64,000 bases of DNA from Diadophis punctatus similis (lineage: Eukaryota > Chordata > Lepidosauria > Squamata > Dipsadidae). A program made the position numbers and the translations under genes. The notes beneath the pieces were generated by a model. That model saw only the letters and a program-made list of their open reading frames with translations, was not told the DNA's origin and did no database searches. Position 1 is the first letter of the stretch. Each line of letters begins with the position of its first letter. Of the stretch, positions 1 through 9,439 are shown piece after piece. The stretch spans positions 33,866,980 to 33,930,979 of the forward strand of contig JALIGW010000005.1 in assembly GCA_023053685.1 (NCBI GenBank). Reading direction: 5' to 3'.

Positions 1-435
1 AAAATGTGTAATTTATGAAGAATAGACTTTTTATCTCCTTCTATGCAATTGAACTGTCTGCCAGAAAACTTGATAACCAAATGTACTTTCTACTAAACAT
101 TCCAGGGCTGAATAATGAATGCACCAGGAAGCTTTATATTGTCTAGCAAAATATTACAAAGAAAAACACTGAGAGCTTTTTGGAGTTGATGAAAATATCA
201 TCACAATTATCATTACAAATGCAAAAAGTTCTCAATGTTCAACTGAGCGCAAAACCATGATGAAAATCCCAATAGCCTGAACTTAGAAATAAAACAGCCA
301 TGCATATATGATCACACACATACACACACATATATAAATACATATAGACACACACAGAGAAAGAGAAACATGCAGATAAACAGATACATATACATACTGT
401 ATAAAGTATACTTACAAGACACTGTATAATATTAT
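1..435. other. AT-rich stretch with short CA/TA tracts, no gene
   Basis: No coding pattern on either strand. From about 308 to 420 there is a loose run of CACA and TATA dinucleotides, an imperfect microsatellite. Confidence 0.6.
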
Positions 436-688
436 GTTATTTATTTTATTTATTTTGTGAGATTTTATATACCGCCTCACAGTGCAAGCACTCTCTAAGT
501 GGTTTACACCAGTAAGCAATGTATATATATTTTGCCCCCAACAATCTGGGTCCTCATTTTACCTATCTCGGAAGGATGGAAGGCTGAGTCAACCTTGAGC
601 GGGTGAGATTTGAACCGCTGACCTGCAGATCAGTGTCAGCTAAAGTGGCCTGCAGTACCTGCCTCTAACCGCTGTGCCACCTCGGCCC
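436..688 (-). mobile_element. tRNA-headed squamate SINE, minus strand
   Basis: Read on the minus strand it begins with a tRNA-like head (GGCCGAGGTGGCACAGCGGT), has a B-box-like stretch (GGTTCAAATCTC), then the body shared by all SINEs of this type in the window (GGTTGACTCAGCCTTCCATC, then AAAATGAGGACCCAGATTG). It ends in GAGGCGGTATATAAAATC and an AT-rich tail. The head and B box indicate Pol III tRNA ancestry. The exact family (Sauria SINE or a relative) needs a repeat library. Confidence 0.85.
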
Positions 689-923
689 TTATATTAATAG
701 CCATAACACTGGGATATTTTCCCGCTTACACAGTAAGTATTTGTTTAATATGGATATATAAATGCACTGAAATAATTACAGACTTTTGGTGGTGGTTGTT
801 TTCTTGCAGATTCTAAGCATATTCTAAGCATTTTGCTAATATAAATATTTGAAAGCATGCACAATTGAAATGCACTGAATTTGAAGCTATAGCCAGCTTC
901 AGATTCACTGTGTTTCAATTGTG

Positions 924-928
924 CATGC
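924..928. repeat. Target-site duplication, left copy (CATGC)
   Basis: The five bases before the 5' LTR are repeated exactly after the 3' LTR at 3229..3233. Five bases is typical of Ty3/gypsy integrases. This confirms both element boundaries. Confidence 0.9.
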
Positions 929-1144
929 TGTTACATATGGACGTATGGAGTATCGATTTGCATAACTGCCGCTGATTGGCTAATCTAGTGGTGGGAGAAA
1001 TAAACTGCTGTCAGTGGCTAGGGAAGCCCTTAAAAGCGGCTTCCCTGCAGCCGGCCGGCAGTCCATATTAGTTCTACCTAATAGATAATAAAGGTGCTGA
1101 ACTGTTCCTGTGGCTCGCCTCTTCATTTACACGCGAATCTAACA
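929..1144 (+). repeat. 5' LTR
   Basis: Starts TGTTACATATGGACG and ends AATCTAACA. It matches 3019..3228 with scattered differences such as ATATGG/GTACGG and GTGGTG/GCAGCG. It contains AATAAAGG near 1087, a candidate polyadenylation signal defining the R region. Confidence 0.9.
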
Positions 1145-1162
1145 CTGGCGACGAAGGTGGTT
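1145..1162 (+). other. Primer-binding-site-like sequence
   Basis: TGGCGACGAAGGTGG lies one base after the 5' LTR, where a tRNA primer anneals. The TGG start is expected for pairing to a CCA tRNA end. I cannot name the tRNA. Confidence 0.65.
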
Positions 1163-1408
1163 GAAGAAGACTACAGAACAAAGGCACCTCATGGCATCCG
1201 CAGCCATCTTAAGAAGCAAGCACCAACCTGCTCCCTCCAAACAAGAGGATGACTACACAAACATCTCCAGCTCCAGCCTTCTTCGATCCAAAGACAAAAG
1301 AATGGCAAACTTATGTGTCTCGTTTCCGCATGTTCCACAAACAACTTCCAGGATCTACCAGACAACAGGAAGAGGGCTCTCTTCCTCACTGACTCATAAA
1401 CATACAAG

Positions 1409-2030
1409 ATGGCACAGACCCTGGTGGCACCAACGGACATTGAGTCCATCTCCTGGTTAACCCTACAGACCAAGCTAACAGAACACTACGAACCCTCAGC
1501 CCCTCCAATGGTCAGCAGAAATGAGTTTTACCATCGGCGCCAACACATCGGCGCCAAGGCAAATTCATCAATGACTTCATGGCTAAATTCTGGAAAATTG
1601 CATCCAAGTGCGAGTTCATAAACCCGGAGGAGATGATGAAGGATAGGATTATCTTAGGCATGAGGAACTTCAACTTGCAAAAGAAATTGCTGATCCTGAG
1701 GGGAGCAACCTTTAAAGATGTGCTTGAAGAAGCAAGAGCCACAAAATCATTGGTAAACTCTGCAGCCGACATACGAAGAACCAGCGGAATCTATCGCACC
1801 CACCCACAGACCGATTGGATGACCGAGGTCCCGGAGGAAGAGGAGGAATACGATGAAGACTATGTGCACTGAATCCAACAAGAAAGGAGGGTGAGCCACA
1901 GAGATTTTGACCAAAGGCAGCCCCATTGTTCCGGCCACACCAGGGCAGCCTGCAAATTTAGAGATACCATTTGCCGCCATTGCAAAAAGGGGGCCATATT
2001 GCTGAGGCTTGCAGAGCCACTCAACCCTCC
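1409..2030 (+). pseudogene. gag-like remnant of the LTR retrotransposon
   Basis: Two overlapping frames carry a retrotransposon capsid-like pattern. The first (1409-1560) contains a W-x2-L-x3-L-x3-Y series followed by a basic HRRQ stretch. The second (1579-1872) continues with a C-x-F, a D-R-I-I-L-G-M segment and an LL-x-LRGATF segment, ending in an acidic run (EEEEEYDEDY). The switch near 1560 is a frameshift. Around 1925-2000 a knuckle-like Cys-His cluster (C-S-G-H, then C-R-H-C) sits where gag zinc knuckles lie, also out of frame. Non-functional; capsid and nucleocapsid roles are inferred from order and pattern. Confidence 0.7.
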
Positions 2031-2165
2031 CCCTACCAGCCTGCCCCATTCCCATCCAGATCAGCCATGGGACCCGGGAGACAAGGCCAAAACCGTCCAG
2101 GGGGACAACAGGGCAGGTGAAGGGATGATTTTAATTACCAGAACACCAGGGGACTATGCCACACC

Positions 2166-2400
2166 ATGGGTCATTCCGACACCGATCAAGGGGAAAAGTT
2201 CCATATAACTGCGACAATAGAGGGACTGCCATGCGACATGGAACTGGACATCAGCTCCGCATTTACTATCATGGCCTGGGGAGCCCTGAAGCAGCTCATG
2301 CCCACCATCACAAGGCAACAGCTAAAACCACACAATATAAGATTAAATGATTTCCAGGGCAACCCCATTCGTGTGCTCGGCCAACAAGCCAACAAGGACA
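2166..2400 (+). pseudogene. Retropepsin-like protease remnant of the LTR element
   Basis: The reading frame has beta-strand-like ITATIEGLPCDMELDISSAF followed by a conserved tail (WGALKQLMP, then LKPHNIRLNDFQGNPIRVLG), the usual pattern of gypsy proteases. The catalytic Asp-Thr/Ser-Gly is replaced by Asp-Ile-Ser-Ser, so activity would be lost. The frame breaks off around 2400, where the large internal deletion begins. Confidence 0.65.
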
Positions 2401-2404
2401 CTAG

Positions 2405-2570
2405 CTATGGGTGATTTGGTGTTTGCACAAAACTTTGCAGGGGACCCCAAGTGGGTTAGTGCCACTGTGATTGAAATCACCAGCCCAAAATCCTATAAGG
2501 TAAAATTGGACAATGGGCGATAGTAGCGAAGACATATCGACCAACTCAGAAGCAGGTTGGGAGACTGCTG
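2405..2570 (+). pseudogene. Integrase C-terminal tail remnant
   Basis: Starting at ATGGGTGATTTGG the frame reads GDLVFAQNFAGDPKWVSATV and then a P-x-SY-x-V-x-L-D-N-G pattern, two stops, and RRHIDQLRS. This is the C-terminal tail common to Ty3/gypsy integrases. It directly follows the protease remnant, so about 2 kb of pol has been lost. The 2571-3000 interval beyond it is Gln/Pro/Ser-rich when translated and not recognised. Confidence 0.6.
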
Positions 2571-3000
2571 GCTTCGCCAACCTGAGACTATGACAACACC
2601 CGGAGCAGCAGCGGAAAGCCAGGAGCAACACAAGTCTCCACCCCGCAGGCCATCCAATACAAGTCAGTCAGAAACACACAGCAAGAACCAGGCCCTAATG
2701 AAAGACACAGAAGAACCCTATTCTCAAGCCCGGAGAGGGAGCGCGAACACCTACCTGCCATTGCCGGAGTCCAGCAAAGTCACCCGGGACCGGAGCACAA
2801 TGATGCACAGACTTTAGCCACCACACCTGGAGGCCGATTCCAGATATTTCCACAGAGCGAATGAGGAGCAGCAACAGGCATGTCCGATCCAGTCAAAGAC
2901 TCCCGAGGAACTGAAGCACTCAGGCCCAGTAGGACTATCAGGCGCCCTGTTTACTTACATGACTACGTGACTTTCGTAAGCTTCTGATTGGACATTCCAG

Positions 3001-3018
3001 AAAATAAGAGGGGAGGGG
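3001..3018 (+). other. Polypurine tract
   Basis: AAAATAAGAGGGGAGGGG lies immediately before the 3' LTR, the position of the plus-strand primer in LTR elements. Confidence 0.8.
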
Positions 3019-3228
3019 TGTTATGTACGGACGTACGGAGTATCGATTTGCATAACCGCTGCTGATTGGCTAATCTAGCAGCGGGAGAAATAAACTGCTG
3101 TCAGTTTATTTCCTTAAAAGCGGCTTCCCTGCAGCCTGCCGGCAGTCTGCATTAGTTCTAGCTAATAGACAATAAAGGTGCTGAACTGTTCCTGTGGCTC
3201 GACTCTTCATTTACACACAAATCTAACA
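3019..3228 (+). repeat. 3' LTR
   Basis: Starts TGTTATGTACGG and ends CAAATCTAACA. Near-copy of 929..1144, including AATAAAGG near 3171. It is followed at 3229..3233 by CATGC, the right target duplication. Confidence 0.9.
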
Positions 3229-3233
3229 CATGC

Positions 3234-5320
3234 TTTTTAAATATTTCTGCAGTTGTTCTACTTAACCATGAACTGGGCATCCGATCAGTTGCAAAAGTAA
3301 TCTGTTGACTTCATTGTAGGGAAAATTCTTGTGCCTCTGATTATCCTTGAAAAGAAATTAATATAACACACATGGTATATGGCATACAATTTATGTATTA
3401 CTTATCTTACTAGATTTTACTAGATGTTCTCTTACAAGGTTTTCTTAGTTTCTCCAATCATCTTTTTATGGAAGAGTACATTTTATCTTATCTTATTATT
3501 TTATTATCAGAGCCTGGTCTCCTAGGAATCTGCTAGAAAATAAGAAGTTGCATTCAGTTTGCTAGATTATGCAGCATAGTCAGTGTCATTTTTCATGCAG
3601 CATCTATAGCTTTCAAAGAAATGCAATAGAATTGTTCAGGTGAAACCATATGCTCAACAAAGCATGGTATATTTTTCATTCAAAACATACTCCTTAATAA
3701 ATCTCTGTATCTGTCTCATAAACTTCTTTGGAAGGACTAACCAGTGCAAAGCATTTCACTGGATGAACTTCCAACTACTTTCCTGTGCATATTAATAAAC
3801 TGTACACTTAATGAAATTATATCATTTCCAGAATGCAAAATAAACACATACTCTCTAACTGCACTGTTTGGAAAGGCAAACATGGAAAATATAAATAATA
3901 TTTTTGCAAGGTCTCTTTATTGCTAATACACCAAGCAAAAGACCTTGGTGTAAGATTATTTGCTGTCTCTGATTTTACATGATTTAATATAATGAGTATG
4001 TCAGATGTCTGACTTTATAAGCTTTTCCTGTATGTTTCCTTTCTTAATCCAGCAATATAGATGAATACACATTGTCTTGCTTGTTTGATAGAACATTTGC
4101 ACTACAGTAAGATCTTCATTTCTTTTTTAAATAAGAAATTAAAGAAAAGCAATATATTGGATATGATTGATTGGGTATGAAATAAATCATATTTAAGCCA
4201 AAGCATTAAAAAATTCTTAACAGATTTCATAACCAACTATTTTGTGATCAGACATGTCTGGAGTTGGTTGTGTACCAGTGCAAAGTCAATGTGTAGAAAT
4301 GTCCTTTTTGTCTGAGCACCACAGAAAGATTAATTAAGGTTTCTCTCTGTATCATGGGGGGGGGGGGACGGAGAGGGAAAGGGAGAGAAATTTATATATT
4401 ACAATGAACTGAGAGTAAGAGAACAATATCACTCATTCTGCACTCAGGAACTGGTGAGATGGGCCAAGCAGAAAGTCAATTCAGTTGACAAAACAAAAAC
4501 AAAAACCAATGAAAAGAAAAATTACATCCATGAAGGACCCTGGAATGGATATAGAAGATAGAACTAAAAAAAAGAGCACACTATATTCCTAGCATAGGGG
4601 TTTTTTTCCTCCATGTGCCTCTTGAGTTAGGTGTAACGTTAGCTGTTTCTTTCTCGGCTGTGGCACAGTTTCAACAACAGTGTGTAGTACTGCACAATAT
4701 CTTACAATATTGTTGTGAAATAGTTCTACTGCTTAGGGATCTTGCATATCTCATGTATTGAGAGTCACTTCCAAAAAGGAAGATCCCTTATCATGCATAA
4801 GTCCTTTAAAAAAAACCAAACCCACAGACTCCTAAGCCCGAACTAAGTAAAGATGCTGCCAGTGCAGTGATTTTTGGCAGCATCTCTTTTTCCTAATGAT
4901 GATAAAGAGGACTGGCATGTTATGTTGCATTAATTTAAGCCTGAGGGTTAAAGAAGAATATCTAATGGTGAGGGTGACAGCTTTGTTAATTCTCTCACTC
5001 CCAACATTCCTAAATAGCTTCACATCTGGCACAACCAAAAGAGGCTTCAAAAGTCTGTATTATTCTGAACATCTTCAAATGTCAGGCACCAGCTGGAGGT
5101 GCTTCAAGGCACGAGTAAAGCACAAGGCACGTACGCATGGAGTCTCTTTGCTCCTTGAAAAAGCAAGCTCCAAATGTTAATCTACTTGAAACAATCCTTC
5201 TTAGCAGTGAATTCCGTTTCATAAATTTATATTTATGCTGCATATTCGATGTTGCCTTGAAAGACCTGGAAATTATCCTTCAATGGATTCTGTAATTGTT
5301 TCTTCATTGACTCCATCAAG
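3234..5320. other. No gene recognised; single-copy-like AT-rich DNA
   Basis: Only short open frames, none with a family pattern. It includes a poly-G run near 4357-4368. No repeat family recognised by eye. Confidence 0.55.
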
Positions 5321-5464
5321 TATACAGATGGTCCTTGACCTAACGACCATAATTGACCCCAAAATTTCTGTTGCTAAGTGAGACATTTGTTAAGTGAATT
5401 TTGCCTGATTTTACAACCTTTCTTGCCGCATTTGCTAAGTGAATCACTGCAGTTGTTAGTAACA

Positions 5465-6871
5465 CTCATTGGTCGCATTAGTTGATGATCTCTGGAGGGC
5501 TCGGGACAGGAGTTGTTCCTCTGTCCTGGTCCTATTAGACCTCTCAGCGGCTTTTGATACCATCGACCATGGTATCATGCTGCACCGGTTGGAAGAGTTG
5601 CGGATAGGGGGCACAGTCTTTCGTTGGTTCTCCTCCTTTCTCTCCAATCGGTCGCAGTTTGTATTGGCAGGGGGGCGGAGGTCGTCCTCGAGGCCTCTCA
5701 CATATGGAGTGCCCCAGGGGTCGATTCTCTCGCCCCTTCTGTTCAATATCTATGTGAAGCCGCTGAGTGAGATCATCCGTGGCTTTGGGGTGAAGTACCA
5801 TCAGTATGCCAATGATACACAGCTATACATTTTCACCGCAGGCCACCCCAATGATGCCCGTGAAGTGATGTCCCAGTGTCTGGAAGCTGTGCGGATCTGG
5901 ATGGGGAGAAACCGACTCAGGCTCAACCCTTCCAAGACGGAGTGGCTGTGGTTCCCAGCATTTTGATATAGTCAGATGATTCCATCTCTATCGGGGGCGA
6001 GTCTCTAGCCCCCGCCGAAAGGGCTCACAATCTGGGTGTCCTCCTGGATTCACAGCTGTCCTTAGAGGACCATCTGACAGCTGTGACCAGGGCGGCCTTT
6101 TATCAGGTCCGCCTGATACGCCAGTTGCGGCCCTTTCTGGATCGGGACTCCCTGTGCACAGTCACTCACGCCCTCGTCACGTCCCGTCTGGACTACTGCA
6201 ATGCTCTCTACATGGGGCTCCCCATGAAGAGCACCCGGAGACTCCAACTGGTCCAGAATGCAGCCGCATGGGTGGTTTCGGAGCCTAATTGGCTCTCCCA
6301 TATAACACCCCTCCTGCGCGAGCTGCACTGGCTTCCGGTGGTCTACCAGGTGCGCTTCAAGGTGCTAGTTACTACCTTTAAAGCGCTCCATGGCATTGGA
6401 CCTTGGTAACTCCGAGACCGCCTGCTGCCACAAACTGCCTCCCATCGACCAGTGCGCTCCCACAGAGAGGGCCTCCTCGGGGTGCCATCAGCCAAGCAGT
6501 GTAGGCTGGTGACACCTAGGGGAAGGGCCTTCTCTGTGGGAGCACCCACCCTCTGGAACCAGCTTCCTTTAGATTTAAAAACTACTCATGACCTGGCCAC
6601 CTTCCTCCATGCCCTCAAGACGTACTATTTCTATCAAGCCGGGCTAGCGTGAAAAAGTTTTTGGGGTTTTTAAGATTTTATCAAATTTTAATTGTATTGT
6701 CTTAAATCAGGGCCACATCTCATATTTTCTTTTAAATGTATACATATTTTAATGTTTATATTGTGTTTTTACTTGGCTGTTCACCGCCCTGAGTCCCCTG
6801 GAGAAGGGCCGTATATAAATTTAATTATAAATAAATAAATGAATGAATAAATGAATGAATGAATGAATCTG
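5465..6871 (+). mobile_element. L2-type LINE, 5'-truncated
   Basis: A 1.4-kb LINE fragment covering the reverse transcriptase, the C-terminal region and the 3' end. The end reads GCCCTGAGTCCCCTGG, then GGGCCGTATATAAAT, then AAAT/GAAT repeats, the usual L2 3' terminus. It is inserted inside the MITE at 5324..7120. Confidence 0.85.
5469..6652 (+). pseudogene. L2 reverse transcriptase and C-terminal region (broken)
   Basis: The first frame (5469-5966) has RT motif A ([14 protein letters not shown]), motif B (GVPQGSILSPLLFNIY) and motif C, where the usual Y-A-D-D is Y-A-N-D, so one catalytic aspartate is replaced. A stop near 5964 and a frame change follow. The rest continues at 6083-6409 (VTHALVTSRLDYCNALYMGL, LQLVQNAAA) and 6452-6652 (GRAFSVGAPTLWNQLP), the usual L2 C-terminal series. 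It would have copied its RNA at nicked target DNA. It is now inactive. Confidence 0.85.
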
Positions 6872-7203
6872 ACTTCCGCATTTACTTTGCTTGTCAGAAA
6901 GTTGCAAAAGGAGAACACATGACACAGCAATAAATAATAAATAAATATATAATCAGTAAATAATCAATAAATATGAATCAGTTTCCAGGTGTCTGAATTT
7001 TTATCACATGACCATGGCAATGCCACAACGGTCATAAATGTGAAAAACTGTCATTTTTTCAGTGCTGTTGTAACTTTGAACAGTCACTAAATGAATTGTT
7101 GTAAGTCAAGGACTATCTGTAATCATAAATATGCAAATAGTATAAAGTAATCAGACTGCTTCTATGCAGCAAGGTAGAAGGAGACAATAGATCCCTGTAG
7201 ACA

Positions 7204-7344
7204 GAGGGGGAAAATTATTTTATTGTATTGTATTTATTTTATTTTATTTGTCAAGCTTAACAGATATAAGTATAAACATTATTATGAATACAGGAAATGG
7301 ATACAAATGAATAGGGACAGTAGGACAGGGACGGTAGGTAGAAA
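7204..7344 (-). mobile_element. CR1-L3-type LINE 3' end, minus strand
   Basis: The reverse complement begins TACCGTCCCTGTCCTACTGT and runs through ATAATGTTTATACTTATATC to GACAAATAAAATAAAATA. This matches the 3' end of the element at 51345..51850. Only the untranslated tail is present. Confidence 0.65.
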
Positions 7345-7869
7345 ATCTTCAGGGGAAGATTTTCCAAGAAGCCTACTTGACTGAGGATACAGGCAACTTT
7401 TGTGTGCAAGTTAAATTTAGTTTTGATATTTAAACAAACAAAACACTTGATTACTTCCCCCAAGAAAAGGTTGCTGACTGTTGCCTTCTTATTGTTATCC
7501 TTATTGTTTTTCCTCCTACAGAACCACTCCTCTTTATACTCTGAATACATGGAATACAATAACCTTGCAAATACCACAGTCATTTCTAAAGCATGTACAT
7601 GACTTAAATACATTATGGAAAACCTCAGCATAAAATAAAATTAAATTTAAAGGAGAAAAAGATAACCCAAGGACAGGGTCCAATTGCCTTAATGTGTTTA
7701 CTGAAGTGCAGGGATGAAAATATTGCATTTCTATTCAGACTTCCTATTATCTTCAAGGGCAGCCTCACATAGAGTTCATTTACTGTAAGACAGGAAGATA
7801 CAAGTACAGGTGGTCAGGTTATGCTTGTGCAAGAATGGCCATAGACATTCGATCAGTAAAACATATGAA
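7345..7869. other. No feature recognised
   Basis: AT-rich DNA with short unrelated open frames on both strands; no repeat family or gene seen. Confidence 0.5.
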
Positions 7870-7932
7870 TAGCATAGCGTAGAGTAGAGTAGCGTAGCGT
7901 AGCGTAGCGTAGCGTAGCGTAGCGTAGCGTAT
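7870..7932. repeat. (GTAGC)n microsatellite
   Basis: About ten tandem copies of a 5-base unit (TAGCG). The first copies vary (TAGAG). The SINE tail at 7938 follows. Confidence 0.9.
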
Positions 7933-7937
7933 CTAAG

Positions 7938-7995
7938 CGTATCAACCGCTTAGAGAGCGCTTGCACTGTGAGGCGGTATATAAATCTCACAAAAA

Positions 7996-8025
<30 letters not shown>
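7938..8025 (+). mobile_element. SINE 3' tail fragment
   Basis: AACCGCTTAGAGAGCGCTTG, then GTGAGGCGGTATATAAATC and an (AAAT)n tail. It matches the 3' end of the SINE at 436..688; the head is missing. Confidence 0.75.
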
Positions 8026-8026
<1 letters not shown>

Positions 8027-8117
8027 AAATAGAATAGAATAGAATAGAATAGAATAGAATAGAATAGAATAGAATAGAATAGAATAGAATAGAATAGAAT
8101 AGAATAGAATAGAATTC
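8026..8117. repeat. (AATAG)n microsatellite
   Basis: About 18 nearly perfect AATAG units that run straight into the 3' end of a minus-strand CR1-L3 element. From memory, this LINE-seeded repeat is a known mark of snake genomes. Confidence 0.9.
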
Positions 8118-8540
8118 TTTATTGGCCAAGTGTGATTGGACACACAAGGAATTTGTCTAGGTGTCTATGCTCTCAGTGTACATAAGGAGAATAAAATACA
8201 TTCATCAAGAATAAAAAAATACAACACAGTGATAGTCAAGGTTACTAATAAGCTATCAAAATGTACTAGGAAACAAATAAAAACAATATAATTGAAAGAT
8301 ACAAGCAACATGGTTATAGTAATAAGTGGGAAGAAATAGATACTAGTAAGGAAGAGAAGAATAATAGTAATACAGTCTTAGTAAATTATTTGACAGTGTT
8401 GTGGGAATTAGTTGTTAAGCAGAGTGATAGCATTCGGGGAAAATGTCCTTGTGTCTAGTTGTTTTGGTGTGCAGTGCCCTATAGCATCTTTTTGAGGGTA
8501 GAAGTTGAAACAATTTATGCCCAGGATGTGAGGGGTCTGT
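8118..8540 (-). mobile_element. CR1-L3-type LINE 3' end, minus strand
   Basis: The reverse complement ends TCACACTTGGCCAATAAAG and then the ATTCT repeat. The remainder (to about 8540) is the AT-rich untranslated tail; no coding part remains. It is the likely source of the adjacent microsatellite. Confidence 0.65.
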
Positions 8541-8546
8541 AGATAT

Positions 8547-8736
8547 TTTATTAAATTATTATTAAATTATTAAATTATTAAATTATTAAATTATTAAATT
8601 ATTAAATTATTAAATTATTAAATTATTAAATTATTAAATTATTAAATTATTAAATTATTAAATTATTAAATTATTAAATTATTAAATTATTAAATTATTA
8701 AATTATTAAATTATTAAATTATTAAATTATTAAATA
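8547..8736. repeat. (ATTAAATT)n tandem array
   Basis: About 23 near-perfect copies of an 8-base AT-only unit. Confidence 0.95.
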
Positions 8737-8889
8737 TCCCTAGTGTTAAGGACAGATGTATTGAAGTGTTATATGTCTCCCTCTTCAGGGAAAATGGTAC
8801 CCCAGTTTGTAAAGGATATGTTAATTAATTCTTGACAATTTCAGCAGATTCATTTGTTTTGTAAAATTAATTCCACATATGAGTGGAGT

Positions 8890-9375
8890 CTCACAATGCA
8901 GGTGGCCTTCTCTTACCAACTCCCTTGTTTAGCGACTTAAGTTACAATAGTAAAGAAAAAACAGCTTTGCAACCATTCCTCATATTTGTAATATATGCAG
9001 CCATGTTACTTTACAACCAGCAGGTATTTATGACCACTGCATTGTCCTGCAGACACATGATCACTATTTGTGCCCTTCACAACCAGCTTTTGACAAGCAG
9101 AATCAATCTAGAAGTCAGTAGGAAAATTGCAATCCCAAAAGTGTTTCCTCAAGAGGCAACTGGACCTTCTGGTTTTTTTCTTTGAAGACGTTTTGTTTCT
9201 CATCCAAGATGCTTCTTCAGCTCTGAAGAAGTACCTTTTGGGACAACCATGACCTGGATTACTGAGAATCTCCATAGACAGGAAAATTGCAAGTTGCAGT
9301 CACATGGAGTCTTGCTTAATAATCTATTATGACTTGGTTAAGACGGTTAAAATTGTTCACCTATGAAGCTCCTAT
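8890..9375. mobile_element. Old degenerate copy of the TA-flanked MITE
   Basis: Words such as CTTGTTTAGCGACTTAAG, TATTTATGACCACTGCA and ACACATGATCAC resemble the MITEs at 5324..7120 and 40578..41219, but divergence is high. It carries a nested insertion at 9133..9279. Confidence 0.45.
9120..9292. mobile_element. 147-bp retro-insert with 13-bp TSD and inverted 5' part
   Basis: AGGAAAATTGCAA occurs exactly at 9120..9132 and 9280..9292. The sequence between ends GGGACAACCATGACCTGG, then ATCTCCATAGAC. Its first part (TCCCAAAAGTGTTTCCTC) is the reverse complement of what would normally precede that end. A long target duplication with an inverted 5' part is the pattern of LINE-driven twin priming. 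The source family is a common vertebrate repeat I cannot name safely. Confidence 0.7.
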
Positions 9376-9439
9376 GGACAGGATCCTAGGGAATGAGAGC
9401 TCAGCCACCTGTGTTTTAGACCCATGGCCCCTCCCCCAG

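Larger units (their letters stand above)
929..3228 (+). mobile_element. Ty3/gypsy-like LTR retrotransposon, internally deleted
   Basis: A 2.3-kb element with two LTRs of 216 and 210 bp, each starting TG and ending CA, a primer-binding-like sequence after the left LTR, a polypurine tract before the right LTR, and a 5-bp target duplication. The internal part holds remnants of gag (capsid-like region and zinc knuckle), an aspartic protease and the C-terminal tail of an integrase. Reverse transcriptase, RNase H and the integrase core are missing: the reading jumps from protease to integrase tail near 2400. Frameshifts and stops break every part, so it cannot move on its own. Gypsy class is inferred from the order protease then integrase tail and from the integrase tail pattern. 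Confidence 0.9.
5324..7120. mobile_element. TA-flanked MITE split by an L2 LINE
   Basis: The left end (CAGATGGTCCTTGACCTAAC) and right end (GTTGTAAGTCAAGGACTATCTG) are inverted and flanked by TA on both sides, as for Tc1/mariner-type insertions. Between them lies MITE sequence at 5325-5464 and about 6872-7119, rich in repeated GTTGTTAAG/CTTAACAAC-like words. An L2 copy fills the middle. A second copy of the same MITE lies at 40578..41219. Confidence 0.75.

Noticed and set aside
1409..2400. Possible domesticated gag gene
   Set aside because: Frameshifts, stops, damaged protease site and flanking LTRs show a dead retrotransposon, not a preserved host gene.
8547..8736. Regular tandem array considered as a CRISPR-like array
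   Set aside because: The unit is 8 bases with no spacers; it is an AT microsatellite in a vertebrate genome.
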